A DNA stretch of 64,000 nt from NCBI GenBank assembly GCA_039815465.1, contig JBCBZG010000001.1, forward strand, positions 248,001-312,000, in the 5' to 3' direction. The translations under genes and the position numbers were made by a program. Positions 17,245 through 25,792 of the stretch are shown here, piece after piece (positions within the stretch are counted from its first letter, which is position 1; each line of letters opens with the position of its first letter). This DNA comes from Shimia_B sp039815465. GTDB taxonomy: Bacteria; Pseudomonadota; Alphaproteobacteria; Rhodobacterales; Rhodobacteraceae. Below the pieces are notes generated by a model that saw nothing but the letters and a program-made list of their open reading frames with translations, ran no database searches and was not told the DNA's origin.

Positions 17245-18209
17245 CGCGGCCCCCGGGCCCCATAGCGCTCAGCTGTGGGGAGCCTGCGGGCATCGGCCCC
17301 GAAATCGCCCAGCGCGCGTGGGAGACGCTGCGCGCAGAGGTTCCGTTTCTCTGGGTGGGCGACCCGGCTCACCTGCCCCTCGATCTGCCCTGGGCTGCCG
17401 TTTCAACGCCAGCGGAGGCCGCGACAGTGGCGCCGGACGCCATGCCGGTCTGGCCCGTCCCCTTTGCCGGTGCTGCGCAACGCGGCACAGCCGATCCGGA
17501 TAATGCCCCAGGCGTCATCGCTGCCATTGAGGAGGCCGTGCGCCTCGTCCAGGCGGGCGACGCACGAGCTGTCTGCACCGCCCCCATCCACAAAGCTGCG
17601 CTTCAGGACGGCGCGGGCTTCGCCTATCCCGGCCATACGGAATTCCTGGCCGCGCTCGCAGGCGTCGACAGCGTCGTCATGATGCTTGCCTGCGCCGAGT
17701 TGCGCGTGGTGCCCGCGACCATCCACATCCCGCTGAGCGAGGTGCCCGCCGCGTTGACCGAAAAGCTACTGCGCGACCAAGTGCGCATCACCCATGACGC
17801 GCTGCGCCGGGATTTCGGTCTTCCCACCCCACGCATTGCCATTGCCGGGCTCAACCCCCACGCGGGCGAGGACGGGAAGATGGGCCGCGAGGAGCTAGAT
17901 TGGATGCGCGCCGCGGTGGCGCGTCTGGCGGCCGATGGCTACGCCGTAACGGGGCCCCACCCCGCCGACACGATGTTCCACGCCCGCGCGCGCGCGGGCT
18001 ACGACGTGGCCATCTGCGCCTATCACGACCAGGCGCTCATCCCGATCAAGACGCTCGACTTCGACGGCGGTGTGAACGTTACCCTAGGTCTGCCCTTTGT
18101 GCGCACCTCGCCCGACCACGGCACCGCCTTTGACATCGCAGGCCAGGGAATCGCCCGGCCCGACAGCCTGATCGCAGCGCTTCGCCTAGCGCAAGAGATG
18201 GGGGCATAG
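17241..18209 (+). CDS. pdxA: 4-hydroxythreonine-4-phosphate dehydrogenase
   Basis: A 322-residue enzyme of pyridoxal 5'-phosphate synthesis. It oxidises 4-phosphohydroxy-L-threonine with NAD, giving 3-amino-1-hydroxyacetone phosphate after decarboxylation. Visible signatures include GEPAGIGPE at the N-terminus, the metal-binding histidines in AYPGHTEFLA and CAYHDQALIPIKTL, and the closing TSPDHGTAFDIAG. It overlaps surA (ATGA) and is followed immediately by rsmA, the classic surA-pdxA-rsmA order. Confidence 0.95.
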   Translation: MTRPPGPIALSCGEPAGIGPEIAQRAWETLRAEVPFLWVGDPAHLPLDLPWAAVSTPAEAATVAPDAMPVWPVPFAGAAQRGTADPDNAPGVIAAIEEAVRLVQAGDARAVCTAPIHKAALQDGAGFAYPGHTEFLAALAGVDSVVMMLACAELRVVPATIHIPLSEVPAALTEKLLRDQVRITHDALRRDFGLPTPRIAIAGLNPHAGEDGKMGREELDWMRAAVARLAADGYAVTGPHPADTMFHARARAGYDVAICAYHDQALIPIKTLDFDGGVNVTLGLPFVRTSPDHGTAFDIAGQGIARPDSLIAALRLAQEMGA

Positions 18210-19049
18210 ATGGCACGCATCGACACCCTGCCTCCCCTGCGGGAGGTGATCGCCACCCACGGGCTTGCGGCCAAAAAGTCGCTGGGTCAGAACTTTCTCC
18301 TCGACCTTAACCTGACCGCCAAAATCGCGCGCCAGGCGGGCGATCTCAGCGGGTGCGACGTGCTCGAAATCGGGCCGGGGCCCGGGGGGCTCACCCGGGG
18401 GCTCCTGGCCGAAGGCGCGCGCCGCGTCGTGGCCATCGAAAAAGACACGCGCTGCCTGCCCGCGTTAGCAGAAATCGCGGAGGCCTATCCGGGCCAGCTT
18501 GAGGTGCTCAACACCGACGCGCTCACGCTCGAGGCCACACAGCACCTCAATGCGCCGATCCGCGTCGTCGCCAACCTGCCCTACAATGTGGGGACGGAGC
18601 TTTTCACCCGCTGGCTGTCACCGCCTGCTTGGCCCCCGTTTTGGCAAAGCCTGACGCTCATGTTCCAAAAGGAGGTCGCGCAAAGGATCACAGCGGCGCC
18701 GGGCTCCAAGGCCTATGGGCGGCTCGCGATCCTGGCGCAGTGGCGCGCGGATGCGCAGATCGTCATGACGCTGCCGCCGGAAGCGTTCCAACCGGCGCCC
18801 AAAGTCCATTCTGCCGTGGTGCACGTGACCGCCCTGGCGCAACCGCGCTACCCGGCAGATGCGGGCACCCTGTCAGCGCTGACGGCGCGGGCGTTTGGAC
18901 AGCGACGCAAGATGCTCCGCGCCAGTCTCAAAGGCCTCGCACCCGATATCGAAGACCGGCTGCACCGCGTAGGCATCCCGCCCACGTCCCGGGCGGAGGA
19001 GATTGACTTGGAACGGTTTTGCGCCCTCGCGCGGGCGCTGAAAGCCTAG
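18210..19049 (+). CDS. rsmA: 16S rRNA (adenine1518/1519-N6) dimethyltransferase
   Basis: A 279-residue SAM-dependent methyltransferase (KsgA/RsmA). The SAM-binding motif VLEIGPGPGGLTRGLL, an acidic VVAIEKD and the catalytic NLPYNVGTELF (NxPY type) are intact. The N-terminal KKSLGQNFLLD is the family hallmark. It dimethylates two adjacent adenosines late in 30S assembly. Translation starts on the base after the pdxA stop, and the stop lies in a palindrome shared with the converging DUF4167 gene. Confidence 0.95.
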   Translation: MARIDTLPPLREVIATHGLAAKKSLGQNFLLDLNLTAKIARQAGDLSGCDVLEIGPGPGGLTRGLLAEGARRVVAIEKDTRCLPALAEIAEAYPGQLEVLNTDALTLEATQHLNAPIRVVANLPYNVGTELFTRWLSPPAWPPFWQSLTLMFQKEVAQRITAAPGSKAYGRLAILAQWRADAQIVMTLPPEAFQPAPKVHSAVVHVTALAQPRYPADAGTLSALTARAFGQRRKMLRASLKGLAPDIEDRLHRVGIPPTSRAEEIDLERFCALARALKA

Positions 19050-19054
19050 GCTTT
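19041..19054. terminator. Palindrome spanning both stop codons of rsmA and the DUF4167 gene
   Basis: AAAGCCTAGGCTTT is a perfect 14-bp palindrome. It contains the rsmA TAG (19047-19049) and two bases of the opposing TAA (19053-19055). It could serve as a very compact bidirectional terminator core, though the hairpin alone would be weak. Confidence 0.3.
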
Positions 19055-19601
19055 ATTCTGCTGCTGCGGGCGTTTCTGGCGCCTCTGGCGGGGCCGATTG
19101 CGCGGCAGGCTTGCGACGCGTGCGGCTGCGCTTGGGCTTAGGCGCGCTTTCTGGCGTTTCCACGAGACCGCTGTCGCCCTCAGGCTCGATCACATCGGGC
19201 TGATCTTGTTGAGCGGGGTCCGCCGTTGCTGCCGCAGGGGCCGGGGCGGGTGCGTCAGCCTCTTTCTGCTGCTGCTCGGCACGGTCACGATCCCGTTCCG
19301 CCTGGCGTTCACGGTTCTGACGCTCCTGCTCCTCGCGGCGGGCGTCTTGCTCCTTTTGCGCTTCGCTCAAAAGGCGTGTGTAATGCTCGGCATGCTGCTG
19401 AAAATTCTCAGCCGCGACACGGTCGCCAGACAGCTGCGCGTCACGGGTCAGTTGACTATACTTGTCGATAATCTGCTGCGGCGTGCCGCGCACCTTGCCC
19501 TCGGGCCCGGAGCTATCGAAAACGCGGTTGATGATGTTGCCCATCGACCGGTTGTTATTGTTACGGTTTTTAGACCGCGAACGGGATTTTGATGATCTCA
19601 T
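19053..19601 (-). CDS. DUF4167 domain protein
   Basis: A 182-residue hydrophilic protein. Residues 1-20 are an Arg/Asn/Ser-rich basic tract. Residues ~25-80 match the alphaproteobacterial DUF4167 domain (VRGTPQQIIDKYSQLTRDAQ, GDRVAAENFQQHAEHY). The rest is low-complexity: a Glu/Arg/Gln helix (about 80-118), an Ala/Pro/Asp linker and a basic patch PKRSRTRRKP. The basic head and tail suggest nucleic-acid or ribosome contact (inference). In many alphaproteobacteria it sits beside prmC and prfA, as here. Confidence 0.85.
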   Translation of the reverse strand: MRSSKSRSRSKNRNNNNRSMGNIINRVFDSSGPEGKVRGTPQQIIDKYSQLTRDAQLSGDRVAAENFQQHAEHYTRLLSEAQKEQDARREEQERQNRERQAERDRDRAEQQQKEADAPAPAPAAATADPAQQDQPDVIEPEGDSGLVETPESAPKPKRSRTRRKPAAQSAPPEAPETPAAAE

Positions 19602-19779
19602 TAAGTCGCTTCTTTGGCCTGCTGTTGGATCAGGTCGTGACCGCGCTGCGGATCTGGGTCACTGATTTTGCGGCAACCGCGCTGGCGAGCGGGCTCAGCC
19701 GCGCGGTGGGTGTAGGTTGCACGTTGCAGGCGTTCTCGCAACCCAGAATCTGTCCAAAGCCCCCTGACATGCTGCTTTT

Positions 19780-20613
19780 TCACGACAATTCGCGGATTTT
19801 GGCCAACAGGACGCGGTCGCGCCTATCCAGATCGGGAATCAGTCGCAGGTCCGTCCACCCGGCAGCCGCGGCGATGGCATACACGTCCGCGCCCTGCCCG
19901 GCCCCAAACTCCACAATCACGCGGCCGCCGGGGTTCAGATGCGCCGCCGCCCCCGCAAAGATCGCGCGATAGGCGCTCAGCCCATCACCGCCATCGGTGA
20001 GCGCCACGCGCGGTTCGTGCCGGATTTCGCGCCCGAGGCGCTTGTGATCGTCGTCCGGGATATAGGGTGGGTTCGAGATGATGAGATCAAATCGCCCCTC
20101 CACCCCCTCGAACCAAGTCGCGCGGGTGATATGAGCCCGCCGTGTCACGCCCAATCGCCGCGCGTTCTTTTCAGCCATCGCCAACGCCCCGATGGAGACA
20201 TCAGTGCCCGTGCCCGTAGCCTCGGGACGTTCCGCAAGCAGCGTCAAAAGGATCGCGCCGGAGCCCACCCCAATGTCGAGCACGGTCGAAAACGGCGCCT
20301 CAAGCGCGGTGGCCACCGCAATCTCGGTCTCTGGCCGGGGGTCGAGCACATCGCTCGTGACGTAAAAGGCACGGCCATAGAACTCCCGCTCACCGATCAG
20401 GTGGGACACCGGCACATATTTGGCCCGCTTTACAACCAGGGTCGTAAGCCTGGCGACGGTGTCCGCGGGGAGCTCCCTGGTCGTGTCCTCGAGCATCAGC
20501 CTGTCGCGCGGCACACCCAGCGCATGGGCGGTCAGCCATTTGGCATCCCGCGCCCCGCCCTCGATATGCGAAAGCGCCGCGCGCGCCTGGCTCAACGCCT
20601 CGGCGAGTGTCAC
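19780..20613 (-). CDS. prmC: Peptide chain release factor N5-glutamine methyltransferase
   Basis: A 277-residue SAM-dependent enzyme (PrmC/HemK). It has an N-terminal helical substrate-recognition domain, the SAM motif VLDIGVGSGAILLTLL and the catalytic ISNPPYIPDDD (NPPY). It methylates the Gln of the GGQ motif in release factors; prfA lies directly upstream and the two overlap by 4 bp with a GTG start at 20613. The 178 bp between its stop and the DUF4167 start contain no gene I can support. Confidence 0.95.
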   Translation of the reverse strand: MTLAEALSQARAALSHIEGGARDAKWLTAHALGVPRDRLMLEDTTRELPADTVARLTTLVVKRAKYVPVSHLIGEREFYGRAFYVTSDVLDPRPETEIAVATALEAPFSTVLDIGVGSGAILLTLLAERPEATGTGTDVSIGALAMAEKNARRLGVTRRAHITRATWFEGVEGRFDLIISNPPYIPDDDHKRLGREIRHEPRVALTDGGDGLSAYRAIFAGAAAHLNPGGRVIVEFGAGQGADVYAIAAAAGWTDLRLIPDLDRRDRVLLAKIRELS

Positions 20614-21659
20614 CCCTCCATCTCCGCGAGGGCCCGCGCTTGCGCCTCCGCTTGGAGCGCCTCGACCGTCTCCGTGAGGTCGCCACCAATAATGGCATCG
20701 AGCTTATAGAGCGTCAGGTTGATGCGGTGGTCGGTCATGCGCCCTTGGGGGAAGTTATAGGTGCGGATGCGCTCGGACCGATCGCCGGAGCCGACCTGCG
20801 ATTTCCGATCCGCAGAGCGTTCCCCGTCAATGCGCTGGCGTTCAGCATCATAGAGCCGTGCTTTGAGCACCTGCATGGCAATCTCGCGGTTGCGGTGCTG
20901 GGATTTCTCGGAACTCGTGACGACGATCCCAGACGGGATATGCGTGATCCGCACGGCGGAGTCTGTGGTGTTCACGTGCTGCCCACCTGCGCCGGAGGCC
21001 CGCATCGTGTCTATGCGGATGTCCTGGGCATCGATGTGGATATCGACATCTTCTGCTTCTGGCAGCACCGCCACTGTCGCGGCGGATGTGTGGATGCGCC
21101 CGCCGCTTTCGGTCGTGGGCACCCGCTGCACGCGGTGCACGCCGCTTTCATACTTTAACTTTGCAAAGACGCCCTCGCCCGTGATGTGGGCCACGACCTC
21201 TTTGATGCCGCCAAGCTCCGTCGCTTGCTCCTCGACGATGTCGAATTTCCAGCCCTGCGCTTCGGCGTAGCGCTGGTACATCCGCAAGAGGTCACCAGCA
21301 AACAGCGACGCTTCATCCCCGCCCGTCCCAGGCCGAATTTCAATCATCGCAGGCCGCGCGTCGGCGGCGTCCTTGGGCAAAAGCGCGATGCGCAGCGCGT
21401 GCTCCAACTCCGGCAGGCGCGCGCGGAGCTTTGGCAGTTCCTCCTCTGCCAGTTCCTTCATGTCAGGATCGGCAAGCATCTCCTCCGCATCGGCGATGTC
21501 GGCTTCCACCTGCTCGTAGGCGCGGATTTGTTCGACGACCGGACGCAGGTCGGAATATTCCTTCCCCAGCTTGGCGATATCGCCCTCGCCCGTGGCCATG
21601 GCGGCCTCCAGGTATTCGAAACGCTGGGTGATCTGCTGGAGAGTGTCCTTGGGCAACAT
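20610..21659 (-). CDS. prfA: Peptide chain release factor 1
   Basis: A 349-residue RF1. The GGQ motif is at about 225-227 (ASGAGGQHVNTT). The codon-recognition loop has P181-T-T183 in a VPTTESGGRIHTSA context, where RF1 uses PxT. An N-terminal coiled-coil region and the GTGGDEASLFAGDL signature are present. It releases chains at UAA and UAG. It starts at ATG 21659, is divergent from a small secreted protein gene, and is translationally coupled to prmC. Confidence 0.96.
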   Translation of the reverse strand: MLPKDTLQQITQRFEYLEAAMATGEGDIAKLGKEYSDLRPVVEQIRAYEQVEADIADAEEMLADPDMKELAEEELPKLRARLPELEHALRIALLPKDAADARPAMIEIRPGTGGDEASLFAGDLLRMYQRYAEAQGWKFDIVEEQATELGGIKEVVAHITGEGVFAKLKYESGVHRVQRVPTTESGGRIHTSAATVAVLPEAEDVDIHIDAQDIRIDTMRASGAGGQHVNTTDSAVRITHIPSGIVVTSSEKSQHRNREIAMQVLKARLYDAERQRIDGERSADRKSQVGSGDRSERIRTYNFPQGRMTDHRINLTLYKLDAIIGGDLTETVEALQAEAQARALAEMEG

Positions 21660-21721
21660 ATTGCTCAGGTGCGCTAAGCTGTCGCTTTGGTCAAGAGCGG
21701 GTCGGTGTTACGCTATCATTC

Positions 21722-21943
21722 ATGCGACACATTCTTCTTATCCTCACACTTACGGCCAGTGCAGCGGGGGCGGAGTCAAACCCCGCGCTCGATTGCTGGT
21801 GCCGCGGCTCCACCGGTGAGCGTTTTGAGATGGGGGACGTGACCTGCTTTACGATCAGCGGGCGCACCTTCACTGCGCAGTGCCAAATGAGCCTCAACGT
21901 CGCCATGTGGCGGGAACTGAGCGAAGGCTGCATCGTCAGCTAA
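21722..21943 (+). CDS. Small secreted cysteine-containing protein, unknown function
   Basis: A 73-residue protein. Residues 1-17 form a clean signal peptide ending in SAAGAES. The mature ~55 residues hold five cysteines, including CWC close to the N-terminus, which suggests disulfide bonding in the periplasm. I do not recognise a family. The gene stands alone, divergent from prfA and convergent with the DUF1499 gene 21 bp away. The signal peptide and the cysteine pattern argue that it is real. Confidence 0.6.
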   Translation: MRHILLILTLTASAAGAESNPALDCWCRGSTGERFEMGDVTCFTISGRTFTAQCQMSLNVAMWRELSEGCIVS

Positions 21944-21964
21944 GCCCAGTCGGCTGAGTGGCCC

Positions 21965-22378
21965 TTACGCGTCTGAATCGATGCGCGCTGCGTCGAGCCA
22001 GCTTTCGACGCGCTTGCGGTTCATGGCGAAGTCGCGTCGACCATACACAAGATGGCTCGACACGTGCAGGGTGTCGCCCTCCTGCCAGACGTGAACTATA
22101 TCTGGAAACGCCCACACCGCCGTGCGCGTCGCGTAGACGCCGTCCCCAAAGTCCGTGACCCGCGGTTCAGCGAGGATCGCAGCCTCCAACGCGCCTTGGT
22201 CGAATTGCGCGCCCGGGCGCACAGCGTAAAAGCCGCCCTCTGACGGGTAGTCGCCAACGGGTTGCGGCGCGGGCCGCCCTACGCCTGATGTCGGACCCAC
22301 AGGGGTAAACCGGACATAGGCCATGGCCAACAAGACCAGCGCAGCCAGGACGCCCACGATGATGATGAGGGTTTTCAT
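21965..22378 (-). CDS. DUF1499 family membrane-anchored protein
   Basis: A 137-residue protein with one N-terminal membrane segment (about 4-25) and a periplasmic or exposed domain of DUF1499 type. The domain carries TDFGDGVYATRTAVWAFPD, HVSSHLVYGRRDFAMNRKRVESWL and similar blocks. The function of the family is unknown. It begins 3 bp after an agmatinase-family gene and ends the amine-catabolism operon, but it may simply ride along on that transcript. Confidence 0.75.
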   Translation of the reverse strand: MKTLIIIVGVLAALVLLAMAYVRFTPVGPTSGVGRPAPQPVGDYPSEGGFYAVRPGAQFDQGALEAAILAEPRVTDFGDGVYATRTAVWAFPDIVHVWQEGDTLHVSSHLVYGRRDFAMNRKRVESWLDAARIDSDA

Positions 22379-22381
22379 AGC

Positions 22382-23323
22382 TCAGCGATATGGGACGCCG
22401 GGCAAGATCGACAACAGCTCAAAAACCAGGTTCGCCCCCACAAGCGCCGTGTTGCCCGACGGATCATAAGGCGGGGAGACTTCGACCAGGTCGCAGCCTA
22501 CCACGTTGAGACCACGCAGACCGCGAATGAACTCCATCGCTTGCCACGTCGTCAACCCCCCGATTTCAGGCGTCCCAGTACCGGGCGCAAAGGCGGGGTC
22601 GAGGCTGTCGATGTCATAGGTGATGTAGGTCGGGTGATCGCCAATCGCAGCCCGGATATCGCTGGCCAGCGGCGCGAGGCTCTGCCCCCAGATGTCCGGC
22701 GCGATGGTCATATTAAAGCCCCAGCCTTGCGCCTCCGTAAAATCCTCAGCCGTGTAGCCGGTGCCGCGCAGGCCCACTTGGTAGACTTTTTCAGGGACAA
22801 TCAGCCCTTCCTCATAGGCGCGGCGAAAGACGGTCCCGTGGGTTTCGCGTTCGCCAAACATCTCGTCATTCACATCGGCATGAGCGTCCACATGGACGAG
22901 CGCCACAGGCCCGTGTTTTTTAGCGATGGCGCGCAAGATCGGCAGCGTTAGCGTGTGGTCCCCGCCAAGGCCCACAGGGATCACGTCATGGGTGAGGACC
23001 TGATCGTAATACTCTGTAATGATGCGAATAGTGTCGCTCAGCGAGAAGGTGTTGATGGGAATATCGCCTAGGTCACCCATCTCCAACCCATCAAACGGCG
23101 CCGCCCCGGTTTGGATGTTGTAGGGCCGGATCATCGCGCTTTCCTGGCGCAGTTGTTTGGGCCCGAACCGGGTGCCAGAGCGCCAAGAGGTGCCGATATC
23201 GATGGGGATGCCGACGAATGCCACATCGAGCCCCTTTGCGGTCTCGCATGCGGGCAAGCGCATAAAGGTTTGCAGGCCGGAAAACCGGGCCAGGTCGTTG
23301 CCGCTGGTGGGTTGGCTGGGCAT
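22382..23323 (-). CDS. Agmatinase/ureohydrolase family enzyme (copy 1)
   Basis: A 313-residue ureohydrolase. The binuclear manganese ligands are visible in GGDHTLTLP, HVDAHADV and DIDSLDPAFAPGTGTPEIGG. It should hydrolyse a guanidino or amidino substrate (agmatine, guanidinobutyrate or similar) to an amine plus urea. It lies 81 bp downstream of a second, clearly different ureohydrolase in the same operon, so the two probably act on different substrates. The assignment to agmatine itself is uncertain. Confidence 0.88.
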   Translation of the reverse strand: MPSQPTSGNDLARFSGLQTFMRLPACETAKGLDVAFVGIPIDIGTSWRSGTRFGPKQLRQESAMIRPYNIQTGAAPFDGLEMGDLGDIPINTFSLSDTIRIITEYYDQVLTHDVIPVGLGGDHTLTLPILRAIAKKHGPVALVHVDAHADVNDEMFGERETHGTVFRRAYEEGLIVPEKVYQVGLRGTGYTAEDFTEAQGWGFNMTIAPDIWGQSLAPLASDIRAAIGDHPTYITYDIDSLDPAFAPGTGTPEIGGLTTWQAMEFIRGLRGLNVVGCDLVEVSPPYDPSGNTALVGANLVFELLSILPGVPYR

Positions 23324-23404
23324 GCGCGTCTCCTCAGACGTGGTGATCGTGGCGCGCGTCGCGCGATAAGTATTTTTGGACGAAAGAAAGGGGGGGCGTG
23401 GCGC

Positions 23405-24376
23405 TCATGTCTGCGCCCGTGTGCGCTTGTTCCAGCAATAGAGACAGCAAAGCTCCATCGCCACTTGCGAGGCCGCGATACCGGTGCAGTTGCCCACGTC
23501 GAAAGGAGGGGAGACCTCAACCACGTCGCCGCCCACCATATTGATCCCCCGCAATGCGCGCAGCATAGCGAGCGCTTGGGCCGAGGTCAGACCGCCCGAG
23601 ACGGGCGTGCCCGTTCCCGGAGCGAAAGCCGGGTCGAGACTGTCGATGTCATAGGTGAGGTATACAGGCTTATCCCCGAGAATCGCTTGGATTTTCGCGA
23701 CTGCGGCCCGCCAATCATCATGAACCTCCGGCGCGCCGATGATGGGCACCCCGAGCGTGTCGTCGACCACCGTGCGAATGCCCACCTGGACGGAATGGTC
23801 AACATCGATGATCCCCGCCTTCACCGCCTTATAGAACATTGTGCCGTGGTCGATGCGGCTTTCGTCATCGTCGGGCCAGGTGTCGGTATGGGCGTCAAAC
23901 TGGAGGAGCGAGATCGGGCCAAACTTCTCCGCATAGGCTTTGAGGATCGGGTAGGTGATGTAGTGGTCGCCGCCAAAGGTCAGCGTGCCGACATCGGCGG
24001 CGAGGATCGTCGCGATATGGGACTGAAGTGCTTTAGGGAAATCCTGTATCTTTGCGTAATCAAACGCCAAATCGCCGTAGTCGATCAGCGTGTAGTCGCT
24101 GAGCGGGTCGATGTCCCAACCGTACGGCGGGTCGCAGGGTTGGAGCGTAGACGCCTCCCGGATCGCCCGGGGCCCGAGCCGCGTGCCGGGCCGGTTCGTC
24201 ACGGCCTGATCAAAGGGCACGCCAGTGATGGCCAGGTCCACGCCGGTCAGGTCCTTGGTGTATTTGCGCCGCATAAATGACAGCGCGCCACCGAAAGCGT
24301 TTTCGAACGCGAGCCCGCGCAGGTCGCGGCGGGTAAAGGCGTCATCGACCTCCCGATCTGCATCCGAAAGTGCCAT
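23405..24376 (-). CDS. Agmatinase/ureohydrolase family enzyme (copy 2)
   Basis: A 323-residue ureohydrolase with a full set of metal motifs: GGDHYITYPI, LQFDAHTDTW and DIDSLDPAFAPGTGTPVSGG. The N-terminal 35 residues (FENAFGGALSFMRRKY) differ from copy 1 and the ligand-loop residues also differ, so this is a diverged paralogue and not a recent duplication. Its ATG shares one base with the stop of the upstream aminotransferase gene, implying coupled translation. Confidence 0.88.
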   Translation of the reverse strand: MALSDADREVDDAFTRRDLRGLAFENAFGGALSFMRRKYTKDLTGVDLAITGVPFDQAVTNRPGTRLGPRAIREASTLQPCDPPYGWDIDPLSDYTLIDYGDLAFDYAKIQDFPKALQSHIATILAADVGTLTFGGDHYITYPILKAYAEKFGPISLLQFDAHTDTWPDDDESRIDHGTMFYKAVKAGIIDVDHSVQVGIRTVVDDTLGVPIIGAPEVHDDWRAAVAKIQAILGDKPVYLTYDIDSLDPAFAPGTGTPVSGGLTSAQALAMLRALRGINMVGGDVVEVSPPFDVGNCTGIAASQVAMELCCLYCWNKRTRAQT

Positions 24377-25722
24377 TAGCTGATCCTCACCCCATTGCGT
24401 GTCAGGTTATCTGCGACCTCCCGGATCGCCAGCGCGAGGGTTTCCACTGTGAACGCAACCTCCGCCTCGCTGATCGTCAGCGCCGGTGACATGACGTTCA
24501 GGTGGCCGAGCGGACGCACCAGAAGACCGCGTTTTTGCGCTGCATCCGACACGAGCCGCCCGATATCGAGTTCGTCGGGTAAGAGTTCGAGCGTCTCTTT
24601 GTCAGCCACATTTTCCACGCACCCAATCAGCGCCTCGCCCCGCACGTCGCCGACCAGCGGCAGGTCGCGGAGCGTTGCGAGCCCCTCCTGAAACAGCGCG
24701 CCAATACCCAGCGCGCGGGCACAGAGCCCTTCGCGTTCGATGATTTCGATGTTCTTGAGCGCCGCGGCGCAGGCCACAGGGTGCCCAGAGTAGGTAAAGC
24801 CTGACGTGTACCAGCGTGGCTCCGCCGTCAGCGTCTCCCATATCTCTTCGCTGAACAGCATGGCGCCGATAGGCTGGTAGCCCGATGATAGCCCCTTGGC
24901 GCAGCACAGGATGTCGGGGACCACGTCGTAGCGGTCGTCGCTGGCGAACATATGGCCCAGGCGGCCAAAGGCGGTGACGACCTCGTCCGTGACGACGAGG
25001 ATCCCGTGTTTGCGGCAGGTGGCGGCCATGGCTTTCAGGTAGCCCTCGGGCGGCATGATGACCCCGCCGGAGGCTTGGATCGGTTCGGCAAAGAACGCGG
25101 CGATTTTTTCCGCGCCGATCTCCGCAATCTTGGCCTCAAGCTCCGCCACGCAGCTTTCCACCGTCGCGCCGCCACGCAGCGTGTCGGGGGCGGAGATATG
25201 GTGGATCGTATCCGCCTCGTACCGAAACTCAGGCGCGCGGTCGCCGTCGCGGTTGCCGAGCGACATGCTGATATGGGTGGCGCCGTGATAGGCGTGCTCC
25301 CGCGCGATCATGTGGACGCGGTCTGTGTGACCCCGGGCGGCTTGGACGAAACAGGCCATGCGGTAGGCGCTGTCGATGGCCGTCGAGCCGCCGGTGGTGA
25401 AATGGACATGGGTGAGGCCCGTGGGCGCGAGATGCGCCAGCCGCGCCGACAGGGCCGCCCCCGGAGCGTTCGACATGTCGCCAAAGGTCGACGAAAACGC
25501 GAGCTTTTCGGCCTGCTCCGCAATCGCGTCCGCCATTTCCCGACGTCCAAGACCGATGTTGGTGCACCAGAGCCCACCGACCGCATCAAGGTACTTGTTG
25601 CCGTGGATATCCCAGATCTCGCAGCCCTTGCCGCGATCGACGACCACGGGCGGGACGTCCGCGCCCGTGAACTGCCATGGCCGCAGAGCATGAGCCATGT
25701 CCATTTGAGCGAGATCGTTCAT
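24376..25722 (-). CDS. Class III PLP-dependent aminotransferase
   Basis: A 448-residue fold-type I aminotransferase. PLP-site features include TTGGSTAIDSAYRMA, HAYHGATH, VVTDEVVTAFGRLG and the Schiff-base lysine in CAKGLSSGYQPIGA. Class III enzymes of this type move amino groups from omega-amines such as putrescine or 4-aminobutyrate to pyruvate or 2-oxoglutarate. The start at 25722 follows AGGAGGAC; an in-frame start further upstream would add an Arg-rich leader and is rejected. Linked to two ureohydrolases, it probably handles the amine they release (inference). Confidence 0.9.
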   Translation of the reverse strand: MNDLAQMDMAHALRPWQFTGADVPPVVVDRGKGCEIWDIHGNKYLDAVGGLWCTNIGLGRREMADAIAEQAEKLAFSSTFGDMSNAPGAALSARLAHLAPTGLTHVHFTTGGSTAIDSAYRMACFVQAARGHTDRVHMIAREHAYHGATHISMSLGNRDGDRAPEFRYEADTIHHISAPDTLRGGATVESCVAELEAKIAEIGAEKIAAFFAEPIQASGGVIMPPEGYLKAMAATCRKHGILVVTDEVVTAFGRLGHMFASDDRYDVVPDILCCAKGLSSGYQPIGAMLFSEEIWETLTAEPRWYTSGFTYSGHPVACAAALKNIEIIEREGLCARALGIGALFQEGLATLRDLPLVGDVRGEALIGCVENVADKETLELLPDELDIGRLVSDAAQKRGLLVRPLGHLNVMSPALTISEAEVAFTVETLALAIREVADNLTRNGVRIS

Positions 25723-25756
25723 GCCGCAGTCCTCCTGTGCGTCGGGGTGGAGCTGA

Positions 25757-25774
25757 CAAAACGCAAGCGTTTTG
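25757..25774. repeat. Hairpin between the M20 hydrolase and aminotransferase genes
   Basis: CAAAACGC-AA-GCGTTTTG is a perfect 8-bp inverted repeat in the 70-bp gap between two co-directional genes. On the transcribed strand it may act as an RNA processing or partial termination site; no long T-run follows. Confidence 0.4.
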
Positions 25775-25792
25775 CAGCGGGGTGGGCCGCGC

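Noticed and set aside
22382..24376. The two ureohydrolase genes as a recent tandem duplication
   Set aside because: Apart from the metal-binding blocks their sequences and N-termini differ widely, which points to old divergence or separate origins.
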